Below the pieces are notes generated by a model that ran no database searches, had not been told where the DNA came from, and saw nothing but the letters and a program-made list of their open reading frames with translations. Shown here in pieces: positions 46,999 to 59,553 of a stretch of DNA of 64,000 nucleotides; the stretch's first letter is position 1, and every line of letters begins with the position of its first letter. A program made the translations under genes and the position numbers. Source of the DNA: Entoloma clypeatum (Eukaryota > Basidiomycota > Agaricomycetes > Agaricales > Entolomataceae). Where the stretch lies: positions 4,092,001 to 4,156,000 of the forward strand of contig OY751493.1 of the NCBI GenBank assembly GCA_963565915.1. Direction: 5' to 3'.

Positions 46999-48274
46999 AG
47001 ATTTATGACCATGTTGCCCAAGTGCTGCCGGTCTTGAGCTGCATTCGCCGACAAGTTTGCCGACAAATTGTCCTACCTCCACACGATCCAGTGCACCTTG
47101 GGGTGGGAATGTCAACCAGTACGGCATAAATCAGAGCAAAAAAATTGATCAAGCGTCTCATCGGAGTGACGCCACGGCGGATGTGGAATTTCAGGAACTC
47201 AGGCTGCGACATCGCGTCACTTTTAGCTGTCTGATATAGGTTTACGGTGTACACTCACTGGCGTATGTGTTTCTTTGTAGTGACTTCATGCAGTGTGGTC
47301 GTGGTTAATCGAGCGGTTTTACGATCGGCGTCCCCGGCCAGTGAGTCCGATCACCAGAACCAACTAGTACACGGAATCATCGAGGGCACAGGCCTGATGC
47401 TGCATGCCTGTCCGTCACACAAAATATGTCATCAAAATTGGTCTGTCCGACCAAGTTCAAAGTTCAGACACGAAACGGCCCGGGTGGGGGGACAGATGGC
47501 CGCTCCAATGTCCGGACGCAAAGATGCCAGGCGGGGGGCAGCGCCGCGAGAATTAGAAGATTGGATCACCGTTCGGAGACACCCTGGCAGGGCGTAGGTT
47601 TACGATTCCGACACGGAAGGGGGGCCTCGCGAGATATACAGTAGGAGATACAATGGAGATATTGATGAGATGTTTTCCGCTGGAGGCCGAGAGATTAATG
47701 AATGAGTAATGAATCTTATGGGATAATGTAAGTGTCAGATATTAGAAGTGGCAGACAGGTATACGGTAATGCCAAAGTCCAGAGCGCTAGGGAACCAGAT
47801 CCGGAAAGACCGGAAGTCCAAATCTGAAAACACCAAGCACTGAAGGGATGGTGGGCGGGTCGAAAAAAAGGAGAGGGATTTGAGCGACCCAATGGCCGAG
47901 GTTGCGAGGCGCGATGAGGTCGCGAAATCTATTGTGTGCACACACAGAAAGCAGATGTTTGTATGTATTAGGACGACATGCTAATGGAGTGTGTGCACAC
48001 CGGAGAACGGCCGTACATCTTATCCCCGAAAATCGAACACATTTAGGCATCTTGATTTCGAAAACTAAGCTTCGTTGACGTTATGGAGATTGTATATGCA
48101 CCCTATATCCTCTGGTAAAATTCCGAAGGCTTTCTTCAATGATTCTCACCGAGAAAAGTGGACACTACCCATGTACAGCTACGAAACGAAATCCAGGAAA
48201 GCGACATCGAAGACACGTAGACGCTGCAATTGTTACGTAGGGGGAAAGGACAGGGCAAGATGTCATGACGTCGC
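46999..48274. other. spacer with two GTGTGCACAC palindromes
   Basis: About 1.3 kb between the start of copy 1 and the end of the methyltransferase gene. It contains a perfect palindrome TGTGTGCACACA at 47933-47944 and GTGTGCACAC at 47991-48000. Such paired palindromes can be binding sites, but this is not shown. No gene was seen. Confidence 0.45.
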
Positions 48275-49826
48275 TCACACTGGACTCGCCTCGACTATCG
48301 AGTCTATGGCCCTCATGAAGTATACCTTTTCGACCTTGAACCCACTTTTCTCCAGCAGAGTGAGTATTTCCGTCTCTGTCCGTGTAATCCCACCACCCAA
48401 AGCAAGCAGTCGCATGCTTGTGGTCCTTACGGACCGAGCGCTGCTGTCTCGAAGAAGCATATCGCATAGCAAGAGCTTCGGGCTTGTTTCCTTTTCTACA
48501 TCTTTCAGCATAGCTGCACGAACATTGCGGAGGATTGCGATGACTTCGTCATCAGGCCAGTCATGCGAAACATGTCGAATGATGTATGTTGGTTGTCCAC
48601 ACGGAATACCGGTTTCAGCGAGAGTGGGAGCCAGGAAATCGCCGGAGCTGAATGACACGCGACACGATGCGGCCGGGGGTTGGCTCTCCCAGGTCTACAT
48701 TGAAAGAAACAGAAACGTCAAATTGGGCTTCATCATCGATACCACCAGATCCCGCTCACCTTCTTGGCATTCTCGATAGTTGCAGGAATGTCAAAAATGG
48801 TAAATCTGAGAGCGTCATTTTCCTGGTACTTTAGGAGCGCCATTTCGAGCGACCCTATGCCGCCCCCAATGTCGATGATGGGCGACACTAGTTTATTCCA
48901 TGGGTAATCTACACCATGATTTGAAAAGCATCAGCAGTCAGTTAAGTCTTCTTGGGGATGATATTAGTGATGTCGTGAAAAGTTTCTTACCACTTGCGAC
49001 GTTTTCATTAGCCATCCGGTGAAGCTGTTGCATCGCGCTCCCCATACGACGACCACGCCAATCAGCATCGGCCATCCATTTGAAAATTGAGCCCGAAAAG
49101 TTGAATGCTATATTGGCCCCCGTAGCTTGGCTATCGGGCTTTGACGCCGGGAGTAGATAGGCTGCCGATTTGAAGCCCTCGTCGCACCTAAATCAATGGT
49201 AATAAATCAAGATAGGTAAATTATGCATGCAAGGCAAGATAGAAGCGCACACGAATCCAATGGCATCTTTGAGACTCTCGGGATGGTCTGCCCTTAGAAT
49301 ATCAGACAGGTGATTATTCTTGTACACGCGGGCACCGAAACCGCCGACTTCCTCAAAGTAGTTGAGCTTTGACAAACAATCCATGGAGATACCTGCGCAA
49401 AACAGGGGGGTTAGCAGCGCCGTGTCATGAATGATTGTTCATGGAATCACCCAAGTACTGCGGGTTTACGTCCAGCGTTTCGCTCAAGTTTGTGAGAGAA
49501 GCCGTTCCATCTCCAATGGCATCTGCTACCCCTAACGTAGTGACAAAACCTAGAGCAGAACTCTCTAGATACGATTCTGACGGCTTCGAATTGGAGCAGA
49601 TATCTATGCGGTGAACCTGAGAACGAAACTCACCTGCGAGAACTGCGGTGTATTCTAGGCGGCCCAGGACAGTTTGCAAAAGCTTGTCACACAAGCCTTG
49701 CATGCGTATCTTGGCGTTGTAAATCGCAAAGAGATCATGTTGCTCATCTTTGACTGGGGGAGAGGTTGAAAATGATGAGCTTGCAAGTTGGAGGATTTCT
49801 TCGGCTATTGTTACTGGTGTGTCCAT
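48275..49826 (-). CDS. SAM-dependent O-methyltransferase (plant-type methyltransferase 2 fold)
   Basis: A multi-exon gene starting MDTPVTIAEEILQLA (ATG 49824-49826). The N-terminal dimerisation domain is followed by VADAIGDGTASLTNLSETL and YFEEVGGFGARVYKNNHLSDIL. The SAM-binding motif reads IIDIGGGIGSLEMALL, then FTIFDIPATIENAKK and VSFSSGDFLAP. The catalytic block YIIRHVSHDWPDDEVIAILRNV carries the HDW histidine, and PKLLLCDMLL and the C-terminal KVEKVYFMRAIDSIVEASPV complete the family. All key residues are present. It should methylate a hydroxyl of a small aromatic or similar product. It sits between the two inverted synthetase-oxygenase genes, 1.1 kb divergent from copy 2, so a role in the same pathway is likely. 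A decayed relative lies at 40.7 kb. Confidence 0.87.
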
Positions 49827-50858
49827 TGTACTGGACACTAGAAGATGGATCGTCGACGAAGGATGTGAAGATGAGAAGGGCAGATGGATAATGCTCTTCA
49901 AGCACTCTTTATATCAAGTCGAATATTATATACATGTTAGCGAGTCGGAGGTACGGGCGAAGCTTTGAATGAAGAAGAGCCACAGACCTGAGCTGAGCTC
50001 CGATGATATCCCGTGGGGCCGGGGCCGTGTTCATCGGGACCCATCACAACGCACCGAGAAGACCGAGTTGCCGGACGGGAAAGTGACGTGCGTGATTCGG
50101 GAGGCCGAGGATCGGTATGGTGCCATGTAGGTGGCTGTGTTGTAAGCAGGGTGTGGTGGTGCACGCATTCCCCCGGGAATTCGATCAATATCTGGCACAC
50201 AACACCACTGAACTCGTTGGACGACTTCGACGACCCGTTCGCGCTAATACTTTACACGACCACAACCAGCGAGAAAAGCCCACCACACGCGTAATCTTGC
50301 CCGTCCCCGAGGTCACCAGATCACCTTTTTATAGGTGACTCGACGAGTCGACCAAGAGTCGACATCAATTCGACCTCAGAAGACCTCTCCTACTAGTCAA
50401 CTTCTCAAGTTTCACAGTGTCCTCTTGGTTTCGAAACCTTCTCAAAGTTTCAGGTGCACAATCTACCCAGTGCTGTCACTGGCTTCTATGATCAGAGGTG
50501 TGCCCCCTGCGTCAAAGCGGTCGGTGTCATTGGCTACCATTTTTCTTGGTTCTGATTTATTTCCGAATTAGTATCATGATCGAAGAAAAGATTGCGCTCG
50601 GAGAAAGATGTTCATCGCGCACCGACGAATGCGCACTGGTACTGGGATCCCGTACCTGGTCGTCTGCGGTCGCGTCGCCCCGAGCGCCTGATCGCTTTTC
50701 CTGCTCTGCTTCATACAGTACTTGCTAACAAGATAGATACCTCGTTTGTCATAACGCGTTGCTCCGCGTTCCCACCGCCATGAGGCATACTAGATCGTGT
50801 ACGGAGGACAATCTTGTCCGCAAATGCGACTCAAGCAAGACCAGCTCTGATTCTTTAC
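49827..50858. other. intergenic, divergent promoter between methyltransferase and copy 2
   Basis: About 1 kb that should hold promoters for both genes. GTCGAC-containing repeats cluster at 50335-50375. Short open frames match nothing. Confidence 0.4.
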
Positions 50859-50880
50859 CCATACCTTCCTGTTATAAGAA
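50859..50880 (+). promoter_or_regulatory. TATA-like core promoter of copy 2
   Basis: CCATACCTTC followed by TATAAGAA (50873-50880), 48 bp before the ATG. The block is shared with copy 1, so it was kept while nearby bases changed. Confidence 0.5.
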
Positions 50881-50927
50881 CGCTCGGCTTTCAGTCTAAT
50901 ACCTTCCCCAACCCCCGTCTCATACTT

Positions 50928-53900
50928 ATGGCTGTTCCGGAATTCTTGACACTTCCAGACCTTCTCTTTGAACGTGGTCAGACGTCGCCCGCCGAATTGG
51001 GTTTCCTTGATGCAGACGGGAACATGAAGAAATCGTTCTCGTATGCTCAACTCCTTGCAGAGTCCTACGAATACGCAGCCCAGCTTGTTTCGTCTGGACT
51101 TAAGACGGACGGCACTGATGTTGTGATTACATGCTTCTCCGACCATGAGAGCCACATTCGCACCTTCTGGGCTTGCTGTCTTGGTGGGTGTCATTTCTCT
51201 TTATTAGTATGTATAATCACCTCAATCATTTTCAATTTTCCACAGCCGGCATACCCGTTTGCCCAATTCCTCCCTTACATCCAGACCAAAGTCGTCAAGT
51301 CCTTCTGTTCGAGCATCTTCAAGAGTTGTTCAATGGACCTACACTTGTCGCACCAGATGATACAATCCAGGCCGTCCTCAGTCTTGTGCCTTCATTGAAA
51401 ACGTTGTCCATGTCACAGCTCGAATCTGTAAATGTGAAAGTGGACGCACATTCTCATATCTTTCCGCAACGATCTCCCAAGCCTAATGATATCGTTTGTT
51501 TCATGCTCACTTCGGGTTCTACGGGGAACTCAAAGGCAACTGGTCTGCGACACTCCAATCTCTTATCTTGCATTAGAGGCAAAGCCAAACACCATGGAAC
51601 TACACCCTCGTCAAGGTTCCTCAATTGGATCGCCTTCGATCATGTTGCATGCCTCTCGGAGATCCATCTCCAGGCTCTCATAGCTGATGCAAGGTAGACT
51701 CACTTATTTCTTTCCTCATGCTCGACCACATTTCTGATGTTTGCTTCAGCCAATACCACATTGCTCCCGCAGCTATCATCCAAACACCACGAAATATGCT
51801 CAACATCTGCAGCAAGCATCGCATTTCATACACCTTCAGCCCGAACTTTCTATTGGCGCAAATTTGCCGAGATGTGGCAATAACGCCTTATGAACTGGGG
51901 TCTATTGACCTATCCTCCGTTGCAGTCTTCATCTCTGGGGGCGAGGCCGTGCCGGTCAAAACCGCCGTGGAATTCACGGACATCTTGGAATGCTTTGGTG
52001 CGCCCCGCAATGTGCTCAGGGGTGGATTTGGCATGACAGAGACGGGGGTAAGTGCTGATAGATATCTTTATCAGAGGTGCCGAACGATGGGAAGTCTGAT
52101 TAACCTATAGGCAGGATGCATTTACGACACCAGGTTTATTCCGCGTGATGTTCAGGAGTTCAATACCAAGTACCTCTCTTTGGGAAAGTGCTGCGACGGA
52201 ACATTCGTACGAATCGTCAATCCGAGGACAGGGGCCGTATGCCATGCGTCCGAGGAAGGTCAGCTGCAGCTCGAGGGACCCACCATCTTCTGCGAGTATC
52301 ACAACAATCCTAAGGCGACCGCTGAGTCATTCAGCGACGGCTGGTTCATCACTGGCGACACAGCTCTGCTGGACGGGGACGGCAATCTCCACCTTATGGG
52401 CAGAGACAAGGACTGTATCAACATCAATGGGGTGAAGCATCCCAGCGTCGACGTCGAGCACTACATCGAGGACCTCCGCATTCATGGCTTGATGAAGTCG
52501 TTCGTCTACGTCTCCCCAATGCGCCTTCCCAATGCAGATACGGAAACGTATGCTGTTTTCTACCAGCATGAGATCATGGTGGAGAACACCTTGAGCCTCT
52601 CCGATCTGAAATCAATCGCTGCCACCAACCAAGCCATAAAGACGGCGTGCAGCGTATTCTGCTCCCAGGCCCCCCTTATCATACTTCCTCTGCCGCGCAA
52701 AGCGTTCGTCAAGACAGCACTAGGAAAAATCTCCCGTTCCTCTCTCGCCGCTGCTTATTTAAAAGGAGAATACCAGTCAATCAAGAAATCATTGGTTTTG
52801 CAGGACGGCCTTTCAGAGGCACCACAAGATCCAAGGAATACGGTAGAGAAAACGGTTTTCGAGAGCGTGGCTGCTCTGTTCGGCTTGGAGTTTTCTTCAC
52901 TCAGGCAATCGCATAACCTGTTTGATATGGGCGCATCATCCATGCACCTTATCCAGCTCAAGCAACGTTTGCAAGCACAGCTCTCGATTGCTGACATCCC
53001 TACCGTCGATATGCTCAAGAGACCTGAGCTCGGCCAGCTTTCCGATTTCCTCGTGGAGCTTTTGGATATTGCCTCCGACGGACAAGAACCTCAAGAATAC
53101 AATCCCGTCGTATGTTTCAATCCTTCCGGGACGAAGCCGCCCCTCTTCCTCGTTCATCCTGGTGTCGGGGAGGTGCTGGTGTTCATCACCCTCGCACGGG
53201 CACTTGCCGACGACAGACCTGTGTACGCGCTGCGAGCACGAGGGTTCGAGTCCAACGAGACTCCCTTCATCACGTTTGATGAGATGGTTGAGAGCTACAC
53301 CTGTGCGATCGAGAAAACGAATCCGAGCGGACCATATTACCTGGCAGGCTACAGCTTCGGCGGCGCTGTCGCTTTCGAAATCGGCAAGAAACTCGAGCAG
53401 AACGGGAAACGCGTCGCTTGGATCGGTATTATGAATTTGCCCCCTCATATCCAGTTCCGGATGAAGGAGCTGGACTGGGCCGAAGTCCTGGTGAATCTGT
53501 GCATGTTCCTTGCGTTGATACCCACGTCAAGCTTTAGAACGCCAAAGGAGTCTCTTGAGAAGGAGTTTCCAGAGATCATTGGCTTGGATTACGAGCCCCC
53601 GTCGTCATCCGACATAATCTGCTGGATATTGGACACTGCGACCAAGAGCGTCGGAACAACCTTCAGCTCAAAGTGAACGATTTCAAACGATGGGTGGGTG
53701 TTGCGTACCAGATTAGCTGCTTGGGGCGGAAGTATGAGCCGTCTGGATTTGTCCCTGGTGCGCGAACGACAGTGTTTTGTGCCGTTCCGTTGCCGGGCAT
53801 GGGAACGAGGGAAGACTACAAACAAGATCTCCTGTCGAAGTGGCGCGACTTCAGCAGCACGGACAAGTTTGAGATGGTAGATGTTACCGGGGAGCATTAT

Positions 53901-55259
53901 ACAATGCTTTCCGAAGATAACGTCGATTCCTTTGCTGAGAAGCTCCGAGGTGCCCTTGGTCGCGCTGAAAAGGATTTCCTCAAGGCGACCTCGGCAGCTC
54001 TTCCGCAGCAACTGCCACGCCCGAAACAGAATTTTAACGAGGTTCCGATCATCGATTTTGCACTTGCTGCAAAAGACCCAGACACCTACTACCGACAACT
54101 TAGATTTGCGTTGGAAGATGTTGGGTTCGGGATCTTCGTCAACGTTCCCGGATTTGAACCCGAGTTTCAGAAAGAACTATTTGGCCTCGCGCATCGCCTA
54201 TTCTCCATGCCTACGGAATGGAAAGAATCGTTAGGGACTAGCAATTCCTACGCACTGAGAGGCTATTTCCGCGCAGACGATATCGGTGGTAGTCACAAGG
54301 TCAATACTTGTTTCTTCCTTTCTACGATACTCATTGAAATGAGAATTGTAGGCTCATGCAGAGGCCTACCGTTTTGGAGTTGACATTCCGATTCCAACGA
54401 GCAATGGCAGGGGCGAAATTCCCTTTTGGCTTCGACTGCACGAAGGTAAATTAGATGATCGTCTACCTTGGGTGGGTTTATACTGAGATGTCTGTCAGGA
54501 CCCAACCAATGGCCGTCCGAAGAAGATCTACCTACCTTCCGCTCCAAAATGGAAACGTTATTCGCCAACTACCATGGCCTTAATCTCGTCCTCAACCAGC
54601 ATATCTGCCACCTCCTTGATATCCCGCCTTCCGCCTTGGAAGACTTCTTCCCGACTTTAACCGAGTTTAACTCAGCGTTGTGGCACTATTTCCCCATGAC
54701 ACCAGAAATGCGGCAGGAGGCAGAAAACGGGTTCGTGCAAGGGATGCATGAACATCGCGATCCGTCGACCTTTGTGACTTGTTTGATCCAGTCGAGAGCT
54801 GGATTGCAGGCGCAGAATCATCAGGGGAAATGGGTTGACATTCCCATGGTTGAAGGCGGAGTAGTCTGCAATATCGGTAAATGCCTTCTTGGTCTCTCGC
54901 TTGCAATCGATTCTTAACACTGCTCTGTCTCGACAGGTGTCCAGCTCATGAAACTCACTGGTGGTAGATTGGTCGCGACTCTCCATCGCGTCAACACCCT
55001 CAAGATTGACGAAGACACGTACACCATCCCGTATGTTCTCTCTACGAAACTGGAGAAGCCGGTTCTACCCCTGCCACAATTCGACCACCCTGAGATAGCG
55101 AAGATGCACGTTGCGCCAAACCCGAGGATCCAGCGGCTCATGGATATCGACGACCCACTTGTAAGGAGTGGCTTCGCGAGGCTGAGTCTCTTCCCGGCTG
55201 TGACGAAGCAGCTGTATCCTGTGGAGTTTGAAGAAGGGGTGAAGATGGGTGTGTTATGA
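50928..55259 (+). CDS. NRPS-like A-T-TE enzyme fused to a 2-oxoglutarate/Fe(II) oxygenase, copy 2
   Basis: The inverted paralog of the gene at 42593-46931. Exons are 50928-51183, 51246-51693, 51750-52047, 52111-54299, 54352-54445, 54499-54876 and 54937-55259. It starts MAVPEFLTLPDLLFERG and differs from copy 1 in the first 45 residues (for example NMKKSFSYA for DLGKSFSYA). The central adenylation, carrier and thioesterase domains are almost identical to copy 1. The oxygenase part has diverged: LFGLAHRLFSMPTEW for LFSLAHRLFSKPMEW, and DFFPTLTEFNSAL for DFFPTRIEPEFTSAL, two residues shorter. HEHRD, LHRVNT and the arginine block are kept. The same one-base frame break lies in exon 4 at 53638-53641, after ILDTA, so a continuous product needs the frame to change there. 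Otherwise a protein ending after the thioesterase domain is made. Confidence 0.8.
51042..54170 (+). repeat. inverted repeat arm 2, near-identical tract
   Basis: Partner of 43690-46819 in opposite orientation. The first introns of both genes are the same base for base as far as I compared, which is unusual for old duplicates. Confidence 0.85.
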
Positions 55260-55773
55260 AAGTCGTCGTTCGCTTCGACTTTTTCTCCGCGTTAAGATCT
55301 CCTCAGTTGAAATGAATATCGTAGACTTGTGTTCACTAGATATGCGTGGCCCATCTTTCCTCTGTGTTACCATTTCGTCTATATGACACGAGTGTCTTCC
55401 CCAAAACCTCTTTGACATGCGCGACTTCCGTCTCTCACTGGCGGTACTTAGATACAACTGAGAAGACAAGAAAAGGCCAGAATGAGGGTATTATAAAGGT
55501 GTCCAGTTGACAATCTACAAATCGGACTTGGGAAGTAGTAAACGAGGTTTACGAGGGGAAAAGACATACATCGAGGAAATCGCTCTCGCCCTGAGAACGC
55601 ATCTCAGATTACAGGCCTGGGGTGTTACGAGAATTAACAAGGGAAGGGTAATACAACGCTCCGTCCATTTCACTACGGTCATCACGCCATATATATGTGA
55701 GGAAGAATCCCAGTGAGAAGGAAGAACGGAGAAGTCCAAGTCCTTTTTTATCTCCCTTGTCGCGTTCCATGAA
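55260..55773. other. intergenic, convergent 3' flanks
   Basis: This lies between the end of copy 2 and the end of the minus-strand MAP kinase gene. It shows no similarity to the flank of copy 1, so the duplication ends near the stop codon. Confidence 0.45.
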
Positions 55774-57683
<1,910 letters not shown>

Positions 57684-58035
57684 TCTCCCCAGGTGTGGTG
57701 CAAGGTTGTGAAGGGGACGTGGTGGAAGTTGACTTCGGGTGCAGAACGGGGAAGAAGATCCTGGAATCGTCGGGACTGAAACTGGCTGGCTTTCGAAGAA
57801 TTAATGTTTGGCAACTTCCTCATCGCACGAGATCGCCCCTAAATTCACATTTTCTATTCATTTGTCTCCAACCTTCCTCAACTCCACCCCACGCCCCCAG
57901 GAATTTCACGGCAGATCTCATGGACAAACGTCAAAGGTCGTCGAACGTTGAGGTCGTGTGATCGATGACGCCACCGCTCGGCGATACGTGGGCGGAATTT
58001 TTCCTGAGAACCTTGTTTGTACCTCCTGGCATATC
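57684..58035. promoter_or_regulatory. bidirectional promoter, Hog1 kinase and cytochrome b5 reductase
   Basis: A 352 bp gap between two divergent start codons must hold both promoters. I could not single out a clear TATA box or stress element. Confidence 0.5.
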
Positions 58036-59455
58036 ATGTCACTCCTCAGGATAGCGGCATCGCGTTCTTTCGTGCGTTTTCTCTGCCTAAATTTTGTCGT
58101 GGCTGACATGGTTCAACGGTTGCCATCGACGAATATAGGTAGCTACCATACGTAGATATGCATCAGCAACCGCCGCAAACCCAAAAAAGCCATCCAACAT
58201 CCCGTTCTATCTCCTGGGTGCAGGTGTAGTGGGTGCAGCAGGATACATGTACTTGGAATCACAGTCAAAGGAGTCTCTTAAGCAGGAAAAGAGCCCACTT
58301 GATCCGGAAAACTTCAAGGACTTCAGGCTCAAGAAGATTGAACCATATAACCACAACACATCCAAGTGCGTCAACTGGAAGTTACCTCATATATATTCAT
58401 TTCAATACCACAGATTCACATTTGAGCTGCCAAACAACGAAGCCGCCTTGACTCCTGTTGCCTCCTGTCTGGTTGTCCGAGCTTCCGACCCGGAGGCGTT
58501 GAAAGATGGGAAAGGAAAACCCGTGGTCCGGCCATACACACCCATATCGGCCCCGGAGGAAAAGGGAGTACTCACCCTTTTGGTGAAGAAGTATGAGAGT
58601 GGGAATGCATCCAAGCACATCCACGGGTTGAAGGCGAGTGTTCGAGACTGTTAGTCCGGTTTTGCAGAGTAACATTTTCATTGCAGGAGGGAGAAACCCT
58701 TGCTATCAAAGGTCCCTTCCTCAAGTTCCCTTACCAAAGTTGGTTGTTCTATGCGCTGTCCTCAAGGGATTTACAAACTTGACAACAGGCAATGAATTTG
58801 ACGAAATCGCTTTGATCGGTGGTGGAAGTGGAATGTCAGTTCTCTATGGAACCTTGGACAATATTTGACATCAACTCATCTTTCCTCAATTCAGCACCCC
58901 TCTCTATCAGATCCTGACCCATGCTCTCGCTGACAAATCCAACAAAACGAAGTTCAAACTTCTTTATTCCAACCTGACCGAGAAAGATATCCTCCTCCGA
59001 GAAGAGCTCGACGCTCTTCAGAAAAAATACCCCACCACCTTGGATATTGTATACCTTCTGGATAAGCCTGAGGGTAACTGGACAGGTGCAGATATATGAT
59101 TTGCACTTCATTCGTCCTTACCCTAAAGTCATTCATAGGGCCCACCGGATACCTTTCAGCAGACATCATCAAACAACATGTTGCACCCGCGTCTTTGAAA
59201 GAGAAAGTCAAAATATTTGTCTGCGGTGCGTCACCTTTCAAATCTTTGTGTTTTGGCAGGATCTTATGTCATCTCTGGTTGTCAGGCCCACCTGGACAAG
59301 TTGCCGCCATCGCTGGCAAGAAGGCGGGAATGAAGCAGGGGGAATTGAGTGGGATTTTGAAGGAGCTCGGATACACCGAGGATCAGGTGAGGTTCTTGTC
59401 TGGTGATCTTCATCCGGGCTATACTCATAGGCTGGATCAGGTATTCAAATTTTAG
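58036..59455 (+). CDS. mitochondrial NADH-cytochrome b5 reductase
   Basis: An FAD enzyme passing electrons from NADH to cytochrome b5. The first exon MSLLRIAASRSF joins VATIRRYASATAANPKKPS, a mitochondrial targeting sequence. A membrane segment follows, FYLLGAGVVGAAGYMYL. FAD binding shows in VVRPYTPIS and GVLTLLVKKYESGNASKHIH, with GETLAIKGPFLKFPYQ next. The NADH side has EIALIGGGSGITPLYQIL, LLYSNLTEKDILLREELD, KVKIFVCGPPGQV and the C-terminal QVFKF (stop 59453-59455). About seven exons are needed, one of them joined by a GC-AG intron (donor GCGAGT at about 58636). Its localisation to mitochondria matches Mcr1 of yeast. It could also be the electron donor for the MOSC protein at 30 kb. Confidence 0.9.
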
Positions 59456-59553
59456 AGCGCATATATCTAGATATAGAGAAGGTCTTGAAGACCATTTCAG
59501 ATAAACAGTTATGATACCAAGAATCCAACACTCTACTTATATGGATGGCGCCA

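Noticed and set aside
53638..53643. Programmed -1 ribosomal frameshift at the thioesterase end
   Set aside because: ACT GCG ACC is not a slippery heptamer, and no strong downstream hairpin stands out. It is kept only as an open possibility in the findings.
42593..55259. The large inverted repeat as a transposon with terminal inverted repeats
   Set aside because: The arms are multi-exon host genes, the identity is central and not terminal, and there is no transposase or target duplication.
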